From positions 1,141,749 to 1,205,748 of the forward strand of contig NZ_FOSE01000001.1 of the NCBI RefSeq assembly GCF_900114185.1: 64,000 nt of DNA, read 5' to 3'. The notes under the pieces were generated by a model. That model did no database searches, was not told the DNA's origin, and was given only the letters and a program-made list of their open reading frames with translations. Made by a program: the position numbers and the translations under genes. Below are positions 1 through 9,286 of this stretch, one piece after another. Source of the stretch: Cellulomonas sp. KH9 (GTDB taxonomy: Bacteria; Actinomycetota; Actinomycetes; Actinomycetales; Cellulomonadaceae). Positions within the stretch are counted from its first letter, which is position 1, and every line of letters starts with the position of its first letter.

Positions 1-463
1 GCGCGGGCCCGCCCCCCGGCGACGCCGCGTCGCGCCCTGCGCGACGGCCCTGCCGGTACCGGCGCCGGCTGCGGCACCGTGGGGGAGCGGACGACGAGCA
101 GGTCGTCCGGTCGCCGACGCGGGCCGGTCCCATGCCGCGACGCCCGTGCGTGGACGGTGTCCCCCGACGTCCGCGCACGGGCCGGGGGACGTCGGCCGGG
201 GGCGTCGGCGTCGACCGCCGGAGCGCCGGCAGGCGCTCCGCGCGGGGGTGCGGCCCGAGCCGGGCGCGGGCCGGTACCGACCACCGTCGGGATGCCGTAT
301 GATCGTTCGTTGGTTGTGTGCGCCGTTCATCGGCGACCAGTCACCCCTCGCTCGTCCGCGGGACCTGTCACGGTCCGGCGGCGTCCGGCACGTCTGCCGG
401 CCGGTGGTGCGGGGTGGTACGACCACCTGCAGGACACGTCGAGCACGACAGTTAGCGGAGGAC
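1..463. other. Non-coding stretch upstream of infA
   Basis: No frame here gives a protein I recognise. Open frames run through it on both strands, but they have the low-complexity Arg/Gly/Pro look of shadow frames in GC-rich DNA. In related actinobacteria adk and map lie upstream of infA, but no map-like C-terminus is visible, so the preceding gene probably ends before the window. The only clear signal is a -10-like TATGAT at 298-303. Confidence 0.5.
298..303 (+). promoter_or_regulatory. Candidate -10 box of the infA operon
   Basis: TATGAT is a near-perfect sigma-70-type -10 hexamer and is one of the few AT-rich words in the region. The hexamer 17 bases upstream (TACCGA, 275-280) is a poor -35. 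If used, the start site would be near 310 and infA would have a leader of about 150 bases. This rests on the motif only. Confidence 0.45.
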
Positions 464-685
464 ATGGCCAAGAAGGACGGCGTCATCGAGATCGAGGGCA
501 GCGTGATCGAGGCGCTCCCCAACGCGATGTTCCGCGTGGAGCTCGCGAACGGCCACAAGGTGCTGGCCCACATCTCGGGAAAGATGCGGCAGCACTACAT
601 CCGCATCCTCCCCGAGGACCGGGTGGTCGTCGAGCTCAGCCCGTACGACCTGTCCCGCGGGCGCATCGTCTACCGCTACAAGTAA
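464..685 (+). CDS. infA: Translation initiation factor IF-1
   Basis: This 73-residue protein is a single S1/OB-fold and is nearly identical to actinobacterial IF-1 throughout, starting [12 protein letters not shown] and ending [11 protein letters not shown]-1 binds the ribosomal A site and helps IF-2 and IF-3 in initiation. The ATG is chosen because it begins the conserved protein and sits just after a GGAGGAC ribosome-binding site; a longer upstream frame has no family support. rpmJ follows after 69 bases, as in other actinobacterial alpha operons. Confidence 0.98.
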   Translation: MAKKDGVIEIEGSVIEALPNAMFRVELANGHKVLAHISGKMRQHYIRILPEDRVVVELSPYDLSRGRIVYRYK

Positions 686-754
686 CCACCACCATCGAGA
701 CGCCGTCGGTCGGGCCCACGTGGCTCGGGACGCGGCGGCGGAGGAACGAACGCG

Positions 755-868
755 ATGAAGGTCAAGCCGAGCGTCAAGAAGATCTGCGACAAGTGCAAGG
801 TGATCCGCCGGCACGGTCGCGTCCAGGTGATCTGCGAGAACCTGCGCCACAAGCAGCGCCAGGGCTGA
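755..868 (+). CDS. rpmJ: Ribosomal protein bL36
   Basis: This small gene encodes 37 residues beginning [16 protein letters not shown], the usual length for bL36. The zinc ribbon is visible as CDKC near residues 11-14, a second Cys in VICEN and a His in LRHKQRQG, so this is the zinc-binding (C+) form. bL36 binds 23S rRNA in the large subunit. A GGAGG element lies about 10 bases before the ATG. It lies between infA and rpsM in the conserved order. Confidence 0.97.
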   Translation: MKVKPSVKKICDKCKVIRRHGRVQVICENLRHKQRQG

Positions 869-1037
869 GCAGCACGCACCACCGGCCCGCACGGGCCAGC
901 AAGCGCACCGCCGCTCCGTGACGACGGCCCCCGGGCCCGGTACCACGGTGAACCCCCAGCTCGGAGGCTGGGGCCCGCAGACTCGCGGGAGGACGGTGCG
1001 GCAGACCTCCGAACGCCGTACAGGAGCCACCAGGCAC

Positions 1038-1418
1038 ATGGCACGTCTCATCGGTGTCGACCTCCCCCGCGACAAGCGGGTCGAGGTCGCTCTCACCTAC
1101 ATCTTCGGGGTCGGGCGCACGCGTGCGCAGCAGACCCTGGCCGCCACGGGCATCAGCCCCGACGTCCGGGTCAAGGACCTGGGCGACAGCGAGCTGGTCG
1201 CGCTCCGCGACTACCTCGAGGGGAGCTTCAAGCTCGAGGGTGACCTCCGTCGCGAGATCGCCGCCGACATCCGCCGCAAGGTCGAGATCGGCAGCTACGA
1301 GGGTCTGCGTCACCGCCGCGGCCTCCCGGTGCGTGGTCAGCGCACCAAGACCAACGCGCGTACCCGCAAGGGCCCCAAGCGCACCGTCGCCGGCAAGAAG
1401 AAGGCCGGGCGCAAGTGA
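1038..1418 (+). CDS. rpsM: Ribosomal protein uS13
   Basis: A 126-residue protein of normal S13 length. It starts [21 protein letters not shown], has the helix-two-turn-helix middle ([12 protein letters not shown]) and ends in the basic tail that contacts the P-site tRNA ([19 protein letters not shown]). It lies in the small-subunit head. The ATG follows GGAGCC; upstream in-frame codons do not extend the conserved protein. rpsK follows 77 bases downstream. Confidence 0.98.
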   Translation: MARLIGVDLPRDKRVEVALTYIFGVGRTRAQQTLAATGISPDVRVKDLGDSELVALRDYLEGSFKLEGDLRREIAADIRRKVEIGSYEGLRHRRGLPVRGQRTKTNARTRKGPKRTVAGKKKAGRK

Positions 1419-1495
1419 CGTCGCGGGCCGGTCGCGCCAGCCGCTGACCGCCCGCCCGTCGGCCCACCGACCCGCAGACCTCGAGAGAAGAAGAG

Positions 1496-1897
1496 ATGCC
1501 TCCCAAGTCCCGCACCGCCGTGCGCAAGCCGCGCCGCAAGGAGAAGAAGAACGTCTCCCACGGCCAGGCGCACATCAAGAGCACGTTCAACAACACCATC
1601 GTCTCCATCACGGACCCCTCGGGTGCCGTGATCGCCTGGGCCTCGTCCGGCCAGGTGGGCTTCAAGGGCTCGCGCAAGTCGACCCCGTTCGCCGCGCAGC
1701 TCGCCGCCGAGGCCGCCGCGCGTCGTGCGCAGGAGCACGGCATGCGCAAGGTCGACGTCTTCGTCAAGGGCCCGGGCTCGGGCCGCGAGACGGCGATCCG
1801 GTCCCTGCAGGCCACCGGCCTCGAGGTCGGCTCGATCCAGGACGTGACGCCGCAGGCCCACAACGGCTGCCGTCCGCCCAAGCGTCGCCGCGTCTGA
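1496..1897 (+). CDS. rpsK: Ribosomal protein uS11
   Basis: The 133-residue protein matches S11 end to end: basic N-terminus ([19 protein letters not shown]), core [15 protein letters not shown] and the conserved end [14 protein letters not shown]11 forms part of the small-subunit platform. An AGAGAAGAAG ribosome-binding site precedes the ATG. In M. tuberculosis rpsD follows, but here rpoA comes next after 213 bases, as in Streptomyces, so rpsD must lie elsewhere. Confidence 0.98.
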   Translation: MPPKSRTAVRKPRRKEKKNVSHGQAHIKSTFNNTIVSITDPSGAVIAWASSGQVGFKGSRKSTPFAAQLAAEAAARRAQEHGMRKVDVFVKGPGSGRETAIRSLQATGLEVGSIQDVTPQAHNGCRPPKRRRV

Positions 1898-2110
1898 CCC
1901 GCGTACGGCCGGGACGGTGCCTCGCGGCACCTGTCCCGGCCCTCGCGTGTCCGCCGCGCACGTCGGCCGTCGCCCCGCCGGGGCGCCGACCGAGGTGAGG
2001 CGGCGGATCGCACCCGCACTCTCGCCCGGACCTGCGGACCGAGGCACGTCCAGGCATGCAGTACCTGCGACAGCGTCATATGGCGGACGCTCGCGGAGAG
2101 GAATCACACC

Positions 2111-3124
2111 GTGCTGATCGCACAGCGCCCCACCCTGACCGAAGAGGTCATCTCGGAGCACCGCTCGCGGTTCTCCATCGAGCCTCTCGAGCCCGGCTTC
2201 GGCTACACCCTCGGCAACTCCCTGCGCCGGACCCTCCTGTCGTCCATCCCGGGCGCCGCCGTCACGTCCATCCGGATCGACGGTGTGCTGCACGAGTTCT
2301 CGACGATCCCGGGTGTCAAGGAGGACGTCACCGAGATCATCCTCAACATCAAGAACCTCGTCGTCTCCTCGGAGAACGACGAGCCCGTCGTGATGTACCT
2401 GCGCAAGCAGGGTGCGGGCGAGGTCTCCGCGGCGGACATCGTGCCGCCGGCCGGTGTCGAGGTCCACAACCCCGACCTGCACCTGGCCACGCTGAACGAG
2501 AAGGGCAAGCTCGAGATCGAGCTGACCGTCGAGCGCGGCCGCGGCTACGTGTCGGCGAACCAGAACAAGTCGTTCGACGCCGAGATCGGCCGCATCCCGG
2601 TCGACTCGATCTACTCGCCGGTGCTCAAGGTGACCTACAAGGTCGAGGCGACCCGTGTCGAGCAGCGCACCGACTTCGACAAGCTCATCGTCGACGTCGA
2701 GACCAAGCCGGCGATCAGCCCGCGCGACGCGCTCGCGTCGGCGGGTCGCACGCTGGTCGAGCTGTTCGGCCTGGCGCGCGAGCTCAACGTCGAGGCGGAG
2801 GGCATCGAGATCGGCCCGTCGCCGACCGACGCCGCTCTCGCGGCCGACCTGGCGCTGCCGATCGAGGACCTGCAGCTGACCATCCGGTCGTACAACTGCC
2901 TCAAGCGTGAGGGCATCCACTCCGTGGGTGAGCTCGTGGCGCGGTCCGAGGCGGACCTGCTGGACATCCGCAACTTCGGTGCGAAGTCGATCACCGAGGT
3001 CAAGGAGAAGCTCGCCGAGCTGGGCCTGACGCTCAAGGACAGCCCGCTGGACTTCGACCCCTCGGCCGCCGGCGGCTACTACGGGGACGACGAGACCGAC
3101 TTCGTCGAGGACGAGCAGTACTGA
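2111..3124 (+). CDS. rpoA: RNA polymerase alpha subunit
   Basis: 337 residues, typical for actinobacterial alpha. The N-terminal assembly domain (about 1-230) begins [13 protein letters not shown] and carries [18 protein letters not shown]. After a linker, the C-terminal domain (about 250-310) has the DNA/activator-contact motif [16 protein letters not shown] and [14 protein letters not shown]. The GTG at 2111 follows GGAGAGGAAT. An acidic, aromatic tail ends the protein. It is the third gene of the usual rpsK-rpoA-rplQ set. Confidence 0.98.
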   Translation: MLIAQRPTLTEEVISEHRSRFSIEPLEPGFGYTLGNSLRRTLLSSIPGAAVTSIRIDGVLHEFSTIPGVKEDVTEIILNIKNLVVSSENDEPVVMYLRKQGAGEVSAADIVPPAGVEVHNPDLHLATLNEKGKLEIELTVERGRGYVSANQNKSFDAEIGRIPVDSIYSPVLKVTYKVEATRVEQRTDFDKLIVDVETKPAISPRDALASAGRTLVELFGLARELNVEAEGIEIGPSPTDAALAADLALPIEDLQLTIRSYNCLKREGIHSVGELVARSEADLLDIRNFGAKSITEVKEKLAELGLTLKDSPLDFDPSAAGGYYGDDETDFVEDEQY

Positions 3125-3204
3125 CGTGAGTGGTCCCGGGCCCGCGCGCTGATGCGCCGGACCCGGGGACGTCGCCCTCACCTGGAACTCAAGGAGTAGA
3201 GACC

Positions 3205-3720
3205 ATGCCCACGCCCACCAAGGGTCCCCGGCTCGGTGGTAGCCCGGCGCACGAGCGGCTGATCCTCGCGAACCTCGCGACGGCCCTGTTCGAGCACAAG
3301 CGGATCACCACGACCGAGACGAAGGCCAAGCGGCTGCGCCCGCTCGCCGAGCGGCTCATCACGTTCGCCAAGCGCGGCGACCTGCACTCGCGTCGTCGCG
3401 TGCTGACCGTCGTGCGGGACAAGAGCGTCGTGCACACGCTGTTCACGGAGATCGCGCCCGCCGTGGCCGACCGCCAGGGCGGCTACACGCGCATCACCAA
3501 GATCGGCCCGCGCAAGGGCGACAACGCCCCCATGGCCGTCATCGAGCTCGTCCTCGAGCCGCTGTCGCCCAAGCAGGCCGTCGTCAAGGAGGCCACCAAG
3601 GCCACCGAGAAGGCCGCGCCCAAGAAGGCCGAGAAGCCGGTCGAGGACGCGCCCGTCGAGGACGCACCGGTCGAGGACGCGCCCGTCGAGGACGCACCCG
3701 CCGACGCCGACAAGGCCTGA
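3205..3720 (+). CDS. rplQ: Ribosomal protein bL17 with acidic repeat tail
   Basis: The first 118 or so residues are a standard L17 ([21 protein letters not shown], then [18 protein letters not shown] and [14 protein letters not shown]), which sits near the peptide exit tunnel. The total is 171 residues. The extra 50 form a Lys/Ala/Glu stretch and then four VEDAP units, so the C-terminus is a disordered, acidic extension. The ATG follows AAGGAGTAGA. A strong hairpin (3738-3773) closes the operon. Confidence 0.97.
   Translation: MPTPTKGPRLGGSPAHERLILANLATALFEHKRITTTETKAKRLRPLAERLITFAKRGDLHSRRRVLTVVRDKSVVHTLFTEIAPAVADRQGGYTRITKIGPRKGDNAPMAVIELVLEPLSPKQAVVKEATKATEKAAPKKAEKPVEDAPVEDAPVEDAPVEDAPADADKA
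3640..3699 (+). repeat. 15-bp coding tandem repeat in rplQ
   Basis: Four head-to-tail copies of GTCGAGGACGC(A/G)CC(C/G), each encoding VEDAP. Units 1 and 3 are identical, and unit 2 differs from unit 4 at one base, so the array looks like a duplicated 30-bp pair. The period is a multiple of three, so copy number can change without breaking the frame. Confidence 0.95.
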
Positions 3721-3737
3721 CGCACCCCGCACCACCG

Positions 3738-3773
3738 GCAGGGCCCGGGCACCTCACGGTGCCCGGGCCCTGC
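3738..3773. terminator. Hairpin terminator after rplQ
   Basis: A perfect 16-bp inverted repeat (GCAGGGCCCGGGCACC and its complement) around a TCAC loop, starting 17 bases after the rplQ stop. There is no long T-run, as is common in GC-rich actinobacteria. It separates the ribosomal operon from the hydrolase gene. Confidence 0.85.
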
Positions 3774-3832
3774 TGCGTCACGCCCTCGTGGTCCGGCGGG
3801 AGCCGGGCCCGGGCGCGCAGTAGCCTCGCAGC

Positions 3833-4759
3833 ATGGCGGCACCCGCGCCCCCGGTGGTCCTCGTGCACGGCATGCGCGCGTCCCGCACCATGTGGCGCGC
3901 GCAGCAGGACGCGCTGCGTCGCGCCGGGCACGTCGTCGTCGCGGTGGACCTCCCGGGCCACGGGGAGCGGCTCGGGGAGCGGTTCACGCTCGACGGGGCG
4001 GTGGCGGCCGTGCGGGACGGGGTGAGCGCCGTGGGCGGTCGTGCCGTCGTCGTCGGGCTCTCGCTCGGTGGGTACACGGCGATCGCCCACGCGGCACGGC
4101 ACCCCGAGCAGGTCGTGGGCCTGGTCGCGGCGGCCTGCTGCACCGTGCCGCGCCCGGCGGTGGTGCGCGCGTGGGGTGCGGCCGCCGACGGCTTCTTCGC
4201 GCGCCTGCCGGACCGGGGCGCTGCGATCAACCAGGCCCTCGTGGACCGCACGCTGCCCCCGGCGAGCGCGGCCGACGTGGGGGCGGGTGGTTTCGCGCTC
4301 GACGTCGTCGGTGACGTGATGCGTGCGATGCGGGAGGCGACACCGCTGGCGGACCTCGCCCGTGTCGAGGCGCCCGTGTGGCTCGTCAACGGCCGGTACG
4401 ACCACTTCCGCGGCGACGAGCGGCGGTACCTCGCGGCGTGCCGGGAGGGGCACCTCGTCGTCGTGCCCGGGGCGACGCACCTCGTGAGCCTGGTGCGCCC
4501 GGTCGCGTTCACCCGGGTCCTGCTCGAGGTGCTGGACGACCTGGCGGCGCGGGAGGCGGTCTCAGTCGTCCCGGCCGACGAGGTCCCAGGCGCGCACGCC
4601 GCCGACGATGCCGGCCTGGTTCGGCACGACGACGAGGTCGTCGCCGAGCCGGTCCAGCGTCGCGGCCGTGACGCGGCGGGCGTTGCCGCCGCCGAGGTAC
4701 ACGCGGTCCCACCGGAAGACGGGCCGGAACCCCTCGACGACCTTGCGGACCCGGCGTGA
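3833..4759 (+). CDS. Alpha/beta-fold hydrolase
   Basis: The protein starts MAAPAPPVVLVHGMRASRTMW, with the oxyanion-hole HG near residue 13. The nucleophile elbow is GLSLGG (near 75-80), an acid candidate lies in VNGRYDHFRGDE, and the catalytic His is in GATHLVS (about 215). It is probably a small esterase or lipase; the substrate is unknown. A TAGCCT box at 3821-3826 lies six bases before the ATG, which suggests leaderless transcription. The hydrolase fold ends near residue 243. The frame then stays open for 65 more codons antisense to the ROK kinase gene, so the last part may be an unstructured overlap tail. Confidence 0.85.
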   Translation: MAAPAPPVVLVHGMRASRTMWRAQQDALRRAGHVVVAVDLPGHGERLGERFTLDGAVAAVRDGVSAVGGRAVVVGLSLGGYTAIAHAARHPEQVVGLVAAACCTVPRPAVVRAWGAAADGFFARLPDRGAAINQALVDRTLPPASAADVGAGGFALDVVGDVMRAMREATPLADLARVEAPVWLVNGRYDHFRGDERRYLAACREGHLVVVPGATHLVSLVRPVAFTRVLLEVLDDLAAREAVSVVPADEVPGAHAADDAGLVRHDDEVVAEPVQRRGRDAAGVAAAEVHAVPPEDGPEPLDDLADPA

Positions 4760-5335
4760 CCACAGCGCGTCCCCCAGGCGGGCGCGCTCGTGCTCACCGA
4801 TGTACGCGTCGTACGTGGTGCCCCAGCGGACCGGTGCGTGCGACAGCTCCAGGTGCGGTGCCAGGCGTCCGCCGTCGAACAGGGCGGACCCCAGGCCCGT
4901 CCCGAGCGTGAGCACCAGCTCCAGCCCGGTCCCGGACACGACGCCGGCACCGTGCACCTCCGCGTCGTTGAGCACGAGCGTGGGGACGCCGAGCCGCTGC
5001 GTGAGCAGCGCCTGGACGTCGCAGCCGGACCACGCCGTGAGCAGCTCGGGCAGCACGGCGGACCGGGGGCCCGAGCGCGTCACGTAGTGCGGCGTGGCCA
5101 CGACGACGCCGTGCCGGATCATCCCGGGCACCCCGACGGTCGCGCGCTGGGCGTGCGGCAGCCCGGACGCGATGTCGCTGATGGTGTCGGCCAGGCGGTC
5201 CGGGGGCAGCGGGTAGGGCGTCGGGACGCGGACGGCCGGCACGTGCAGGGTGCCGGCGGCGTCGAGCACGGACGCCTTGATGCCGCTGCCGCCGCAGTCG
5301 ACGGCGAGCGTGTACGGCTCGGGGCCCCTGGTCAC
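4562..5335 (-). CDS. ROK-family sugar kinase (polyphosphate-glucokinase-like)
   Basis: 257 residues with an N-terminal phosphate-binding motif (AVDCGGSGIKASVLD), a catalytic-Asp region (VLNDAEVHGAG), the ATP motif LTLGTGLGSALF and a C-terminal GGGNARRV. Length and the ELSHAP/GTGLGSALF pattern resemble actinobacterial polyphosphate glucokinases, which phosphorylate glucose with polyphosphate or ATP. The usual ROK zinc-binding cysteine cluster is not seen. The exact substrate is inferred. Its 3' end overlaps the convergent hydrolase by 198 bases. truA diverges from it 34 bases away. Confidence 0.85.
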   Translation of the reverse strand: MTRGPEPYTLAVDCGGSGIKASVLDAAGTLHVPAVRVPTPYPLPPDRLADTISDIASGLPHAQRATVGVPGMIRHGVVVATPHYVTRSGPRSAVLPELLTAWSGCDVQALLTQRLGVPTLVLNDAEVHGAGVVSGTGLELVLTLGTGLGSALFDGGRLAPHLELSHAPVRWGTTYDAYIGEHERARLGDALWSRRVRKVVEGFRPVFRWDRVYLGGGNARRVTAATLDRLGDDLVVVPNQAGIVGGVRAWDLVGRDD

Positions 5336-5369
5336 CGTGCCACGGTAGCCCGCCGGTTACGGTGGGCCC

Positions 5370-6290
5370 GTGACCGGCGTCGACGAACCCCCCGTGCGGC
5401 TGCGTCTGGACCTGGCGTACGACGGTGCCGGGTTCGCGGGCTGGGCGCGTCAGCCCGGGCTCCGCACGGTGCAGGGGGTGCTCGAGGACGCCCTGGCGAC
5501 CGTCCTGCGCAGCGGGCCGCGGGGGGAGCCGCCGCCGCGCGCCACGGTCGCGGGGCGCACCGACGCGGGCGTGCACGCCCGGGGCCAGGTGGCGCACGTG
5601 GACGTCGTGGCGCAGGCGCTGGAGGCCGCACGCGGCCGGTCGGACCGTCCGGACGTCGACGCCCTGACGACCCGTCTGGCGGGCGTCCTGCCCGCCGACC
5701 TCGTGGTGCACGCGGTGACGCGGGCGCCCGCGGGGTTCGACGCGCGGTTCTCGGCGCTGCGGCGCCGCTACGCGTACCGCGTGTGCGACGCGGACGCCCT
5801 GCGGGACCCGCTGCGTCGCGGGTGGGTGCTCTGGCACCGCCGCCCGCTGGACGTCCCGGCGATGGACGCGGCCGCGCGGGCGCTGGTCGGGCGGCACGAC
5901 TTCGCGGCGTACTGCAAGCCGCGGCCCGACGCCACGACCATCCGCACGCTCGAGCGGTTCGCGTGGTCGCGGCCGGCAGAGGGCCCGGACGCCGGCCTGG
6001 TGGTGGCCGACGTCCAGGCCGACGCCTTCTGCCACTCGATGGTGCGGGCGCTGGTCGGTGCGAGCCTCGCCGTGGGGGAGGGGCGGCGCCCGGTGACCTG
6101 GCCCCGCGAGCTGCTCGACGGCCGGCGCCGGGAGGGCGGCGCGACCGTGGTCGCGCCGCACGGGCTGACGCTCGAGGAGGTCGGGTACCCGTCGGACGAC
6201 GAGCTGGCGCTGCGCGCCGCGCAGACGCGTGCGCGGCGCGCAGCGGACGACGTGGACGGGGCGCGTCCCCCGTCGGGGTGCTGCGGCTGA
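5370..6290 (+). CDS. truA: tRNA pseudouridine(38-40) synthase
   Basis: TruA makes pseudouridine at tRNA positions 38-40. The 306-residue protein has the family start ([19 protein letters not shown]), the catalytic Asp65 in [16 protein letters not shown], and the C-terminal [12 protein letters not shown] motif. The GTG is chosen because a TACGGT box (5358-5363) ends six bases before it and no Shine-Dalgarno is present. In M. tuberculosis truA follows rplQ directly; here the hydrolase and kinase intervene. Confidence 0.96.
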   Translation: MTGVDEPPVRLRLDLAYDGAGFAGWARQPGLRTVQGVLEDALATVLRSGPRGEPPPRATVAGRTDAGVHARGQVAHVDVVAQALEAARGRSDRPDVDALTTRLAGVLPADLVVHAVTRAPAGFDARFSALRRRYAYRVCDADALRDPLRRGWVLWHRRPLDVPAMDAAARALVGRHDFAAYCKPRPDATTIRTLERFAWSRPAEGPDAGLVVADVQADAFCHSMVRALVGASLAVGEGRRPVTWPRELLDGRRREGGATVVAPHGLTLEEVGYPSDDELALRAAQTRARRAADDVDGARPPSGCCG

Positions 6291-6299
6291 GACGTCGGG

Positions 6300-6758
6300 T
6301 CAGCGCACCTCGTCGGTGAGGTCGTCGTCGACCGTGTCGACGACGTAGTCCTCCTCGATCACGTGCACCGCGGCCTCCTCCGCCGAGGCGGCGCCGCCGG
6401 AGACGCCCGCGTCGACGGCGAACCCGTCGGTGCCGCCGGCGTCGACCGCGTCGTCGTCCTCCACGAGGCGACCGGCGCGCAGCTCCTCGCGGTTCGCCGG
6501 GGGCGTGGGGTCGACCTCCCACACCTCGGGCTCCTCCTGCGCGACGCGCTGGTCGAGGGTCTCACCGCGCGCCTCCTCCCAGGCGGTCTCGCCGAAGTGG
6601 GCGGAGGCGGGCCGGGGGCGCTCCGGCGGTGCGACGCCCTCGTCCAGCGGGTCGTCGACGCCGCGCTCGACCAACGTGTCCTCGCCGGGCAGCTGGTTGC
6701 TGTCGCCCTCGGAGCCGAGAGCCGGATCGGTGCTGGTGGCTGGGGTGTCCTCGCTCAT
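6300..6758 (-). CDS. DUF5709 domain protein
   Basis: 152 residues, highly acidic and low in hydrophobic residues. The middle carries the DUF5709 pattern: LPGEDTLVERGVDDPLDEGVA, an SAHFGETAWEEARGETLDQR stretch and then EEPEVWEVD. The family is widespread in actinobacteria and has no known function; the composition suggests an intrinsically disordered cytoplasmic protein. The ATG at 6758 is chosen because the family similarity begins there; the upstream extension is Arg-rich shadow sequence. It converges on truA with nine bases between stops and diverges from the ABC-F gene. Confidence 0.85.
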   Translation of the reverse strand: MSEDTPATSTDPALGSEGDSNQLPGEDTLVERGVDDPLDEGVAPPERPRPASAHFGETAWEEARGETLDQRVAQEEPEVWEVDPTPPANREELRAGRLVEDDDAVDAGGTDGFAVDAGVSGGAASAEEAAVHVIEEDYVVDTVDDDLTDEVR

Positions 6759-6862
6759 GCCCACGACCCAAGCACCGGTGGACACCTCCCGCCACAGGAC
6801 GGCGCCCGTGCGCTGCACATTGCGCTTCCTCCTGCGGCGGCCCGGCCGGGAGACTGGCGCGC

Positions 6863-8539
6863 ATGGGTCATCTCGACGTCGGTGGTGTCGGCTGGACGCT
6901 CCCCGACGGGCGGCGTCTGCTGCACGACGTGACCTTCCGGGTCGGTGAGGGCTCCCGCACGGCACTGGTCGGACCCAACGGCGTCGGCAAGTCCACGCTG
7001 CTGCGCGTCGTCACCGGGGAGGCCACGGCGCACACCGGGTCGGTGCAGCGCAGCGGCGGCCTGGGCGTCATGCGGCAGGACGTGGGCCGGATCGACGACG
7101 ACCGCAGCGTCCGCGACCTGCTGGCGGGGCTGGCGCCGGCGGCGGTGGCAGCCGCCGCGGCCGAGCTGACGGCCGCGGAGCTGGCGATGATGGAGCGCGA
7201 CGACGAGCCGACGCAGATGCGCTACGCCCAGGCGCTGGCGGACTGGGCCGACGTCGGCGGGTACGAGGCGGAGGCCGGCTGGGACCGCGTGACCGACGCC
7301 GTGCTGTCGCTGCCGTTCGACCGTGCCCAGCACCGCGACGTGCGGACGCTGTCGGGCGGGGAGCAGAAGCGCCTCGTGCTGGAGGCGCTGCTGCGGGGGT
7401 CGGACGAGGTGCTGGTGCTCGACGAGCCGGACAACGCGCTCGACGTGCCGACCAAGCGCTGGCTGGAGGACCGGCTCGTGGCGAGCGGGCGCACCGTGCT
7501 GTTCGTCAGCCACGACCGTGAGCTGCTCGCGCGGGTCGCCACGCACGTGGCGACGCTCGAGCCCACGCCGGGCGGTGCACGGGTGTGGGTCCACGGGGGA
7601 GGGTTCGCGTCGTACGCGCAGGCCCGCGCCGACCGCCGCGCCCGGCACGAGGAGCTGCTGCGGCGCTGGGAGGAGGAGCACGCGCAGCTCCGTGAGCTCG
7701 TCGTCTCGCTCAAGCAGCGGGCGACGTTCAACGACGGCATGGCGTCCCGCTACCAGGCGGCGCAGACGCGGCTGCGGCGGTTCGAGGAGGCCGGCCCGCC
7801 GGCGGTCGTCGCGCGCGAGCAGCACGTCGCGGTCCGTCTGCGCGGCGGACGGACCGCCAAGCGGGCCGTGGTGGCGCAGGCTCTCGAGCTCAGCGGCCTG
7901 ATGAAGCCGTTCGACCTGGAGGTCTGGTACGGCGAGCGGGTCGCGGTGCTGGGCTCCAACGGGTCGGGCAAGTCCCACTTCCTGCGGCTGCTCGCGGCCG
8001 GGGGCAGCGACCCCGAGCACGCCCCGGCCGGCGACGTGCCGGTCGCGCCCGTCGCGCACACCGGGAGCGTCGTGCTCGGCTCGCGGGTGCGGCCGGGCTG
8101 GTTCGCGCAGAACCACGCGCACCCCGAGCTCGTCGGCCGCACGCTGCTGGAGGTCCTGCACCGCGGCGACGGGCACCGCGCGGGTCTGGGCCGTGAGGCG
8201 GCGAGCCGGGCGCTGGACCGTTACGAGCTCGTCGACGCGGCCGAGCAGCGCTACGAGACGCTGTCGGGCGGGCAGCAGGCGCGGCTGCAGATCCTGCTCC
8301 TGGAGCTCGGCGGTGCGACCCTGCTGCTGCTCGACGAGCCGACGGACAACCTGGACCTGCACTCGGCCGAGGCGCTCGAGGCGGGGCTCGCGGCGTTCGA
8401 GGGCACCGTCCTGGCGGTGACGCACGACCGGTGGTTCACGCGCACGTTCGACCGCTTCCTCGTGTTCGGCGCCGACGGCTCGGTCGTCGAGACGCCGGAG
8501 CCCGTGTGGGACGCGGGGCGCGTGCAGCGGGTGCGCTGA
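6863..8539 (+). CDS. ABC-F family ATPase
   Basis: 558 residues with two ABC domains and no membrane segment, as in ABC-F proteins that act on the ribosome. Domain 1 has GPNGVGKST (about 35), LSGGEQKR and VLDEPDNALD. A charged linker of about 80 residues (VSLKQRATFNDGMASRYQAAQ) follows. Domain 2 has GSNGSGKSHF, LSGGQQARLQ and LLDEPTDNLDLH. Note EPDN instead of EPTN in domain 1. It is probably a translation factor; a role in antibiotic protection cannot be judged from sequence alone. A GAGACT box ends seven bases before the ATG. Confidence 0.9.
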   Translation: MGHLDVGGVGWTLPDGRRLLHDVTFRVGEGSRTALVGPNGVGKSTLLRVVTGEATAHTGSVQRSGGLGVMRQDVGRIDDDRSVRDLLAGLAPAAVAAAAAELTAAELAMMERDDEPTQMRYAQALADWADVGGYEAEAGWDRVTDAVLSLPFDRAQHRDVRTLSGGEQKRLVLEALLRGSDEVLVLDEPDNALDVPTKRWLEDRLVASGRTVLFVSHDRELLARVATHVATLEPTPGGARVWVHGGGFASYAQARADRRARHEELLRRWEEEHAQLRELVVSLKQRATFNDGMASRYQAAQTRLRRFEEAGPPAVVAREQHVAVRLRGGRTAKRAVVAQALELSGLMKPFDLEVWYGERVAVLGSNGSGKSHFLRLLAAGGSDPEHAPAGDVPVAPVAHTGSVVLGSRVRPGWFAQNHAHPELVGRTLLEVLHRGDGHRAGLGREAASRALDRYELVDAAEQRYETLSGGQQARLQILLLELGGATLLLLDEPTDNLDLHSAEALEAGLAAFEGTVLAVTHDRWFTRTFDRFLVFGADGSVVETPEPVWDAGRVQRVR

Positions 8540-8602
8540 GGGCGTCGGCGGTGCGCCGGAGGCGCCTCGAGGGTGCCTCCGGGGTGGTCCCGCGGCGCCG
8601 GT

Positions 8603-8631
8603 TTGGCCCTGGCTGGGCCGTGCCGTAGTCT
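8603..8631 (+). promoter_or_regulatory. Promoter of rplM-rpsI
   Basis: TTGGCC (8603-8608) and TAGTCT (8626-8631) are separated by exactly 17 bases, a good sigma-70-type arrangement in otherwise GC-rich sequence. It predicts a start near 8638 and a leader of about 160 bases before rplM. Confidence 0.6.
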
Positions 8632-8637
8632 GTTGTG

Positions 8638-8799
8638 TCGTTGTGCGTCCCCTGTCGCGCACCGGTGGCTTCTCACCACCGGGTGCCGATGGCCGTCCTG
8701 GTGCGATCCCACTCGCCGGGCGGGATGCTCCGGCAGCCATCCTCGGCCGGTCGCCCTGCGCGCCCGGCCACGACACGTATCACGAGACAGAGGCACCCC
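8638..8799 (+). promoter_or_regulatory. rplM 5' leader with hairpin
   Basis: The predicted leader contains a stem (8659-8668 with 8676-8686, GCACCGGTGG pairing with CCACCGGGTGC with one bulge). Ribosomal protein operons often carry autoregulatory leaders, and L13 leaders are known in other phyla. I cannot match this one to a known RNA family, so the regulatory role is inferred. Confidence 0.35.
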
Positions 8800-9243
8800 G
8801 TGCGCACGTACACCCCGAAGCCCGGCGACGTCGAGCGGAACTGGTACGTCATCGACGCGACCGACGTCGTGCTCGGCCGCCTGGCCAGCCACGTGGCCAC
8901 GCTGCTGCGCGGCAAGCACAAGGCGACCTTCGCTCCCCACGTCGACGGCGGTGACTTCGTCATCGTCATCAACGCGGAGAAGGTCGCGCTGACCGGCAAC
9001 AAGCGTGAGACCAAGCTCGCGTACCGCCACTCCGGCTACCCGGGTGGCCTGCGGGCGACCCGTTACGTCGACCTCCTCGAGAAGCACCCCGAGCGGGCGA
9101 TCGAGAAGGCCGTCCGCGGCATGCTGCCCCACACGACCCTCGGTCGTGGACAGCTCAGCAAGCTCAAGGTCTACCGCGGTGCGGAGCACCCGCACGCGGC
9201 CCAGCAGCCGAAGCCGTTCGAGCTGACCCAGGTGGCGCAGTAA
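8800..9243 (+). CDS. rplM: Ribosomal protein uL13
   Basis: 147 residues, the standard L13 length, beginning [20 protein letters not shown] and continuing [17 protein letters not shown] and [16 protein letters not shown]13 is an early-assembly protein of the large subunit. The GTG at 8800 is taken as start because the family begins exactly there; a longer upstream frame has no similarity. rpsI follows after 43 bases in the conserved rplM-rpsI pair. Confidence 0.97.
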   Translation: MRTYTPKPGDVERNWYVIDATDVVLGRLASHVATLLRGKHKATFAPHVDGGDFVIVINAEKVALTGNKRETKLAYRHSGYPGGLRATRYVDLLEKHPERAIEKAVRGMLPHTTLGRGQLSKLKVYRGAEHPHAAQQPKPFELTQVAQ

Positions 9244-9286
9244 GCCCCCGGCTGCTGCGGCAGAGAAACTAGAACGCGAGGATCCC

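Noticed and set aside
146..685. A longer N-terminally extended infA product
   Set aside because: The upstream part is Arg/Pro/Gly-rich, without similarity to IF-1, and the conserved protein begins at the ATG with a good ribosome-binding site.
6863..8539. ABC-F protein as an antibiotic resistance gene
   Set aside because: Sequence alone does not separate resistance-type from housekeeping ABC-F proteins, and there is no biosynthetic or resistance context or regulatory leader.
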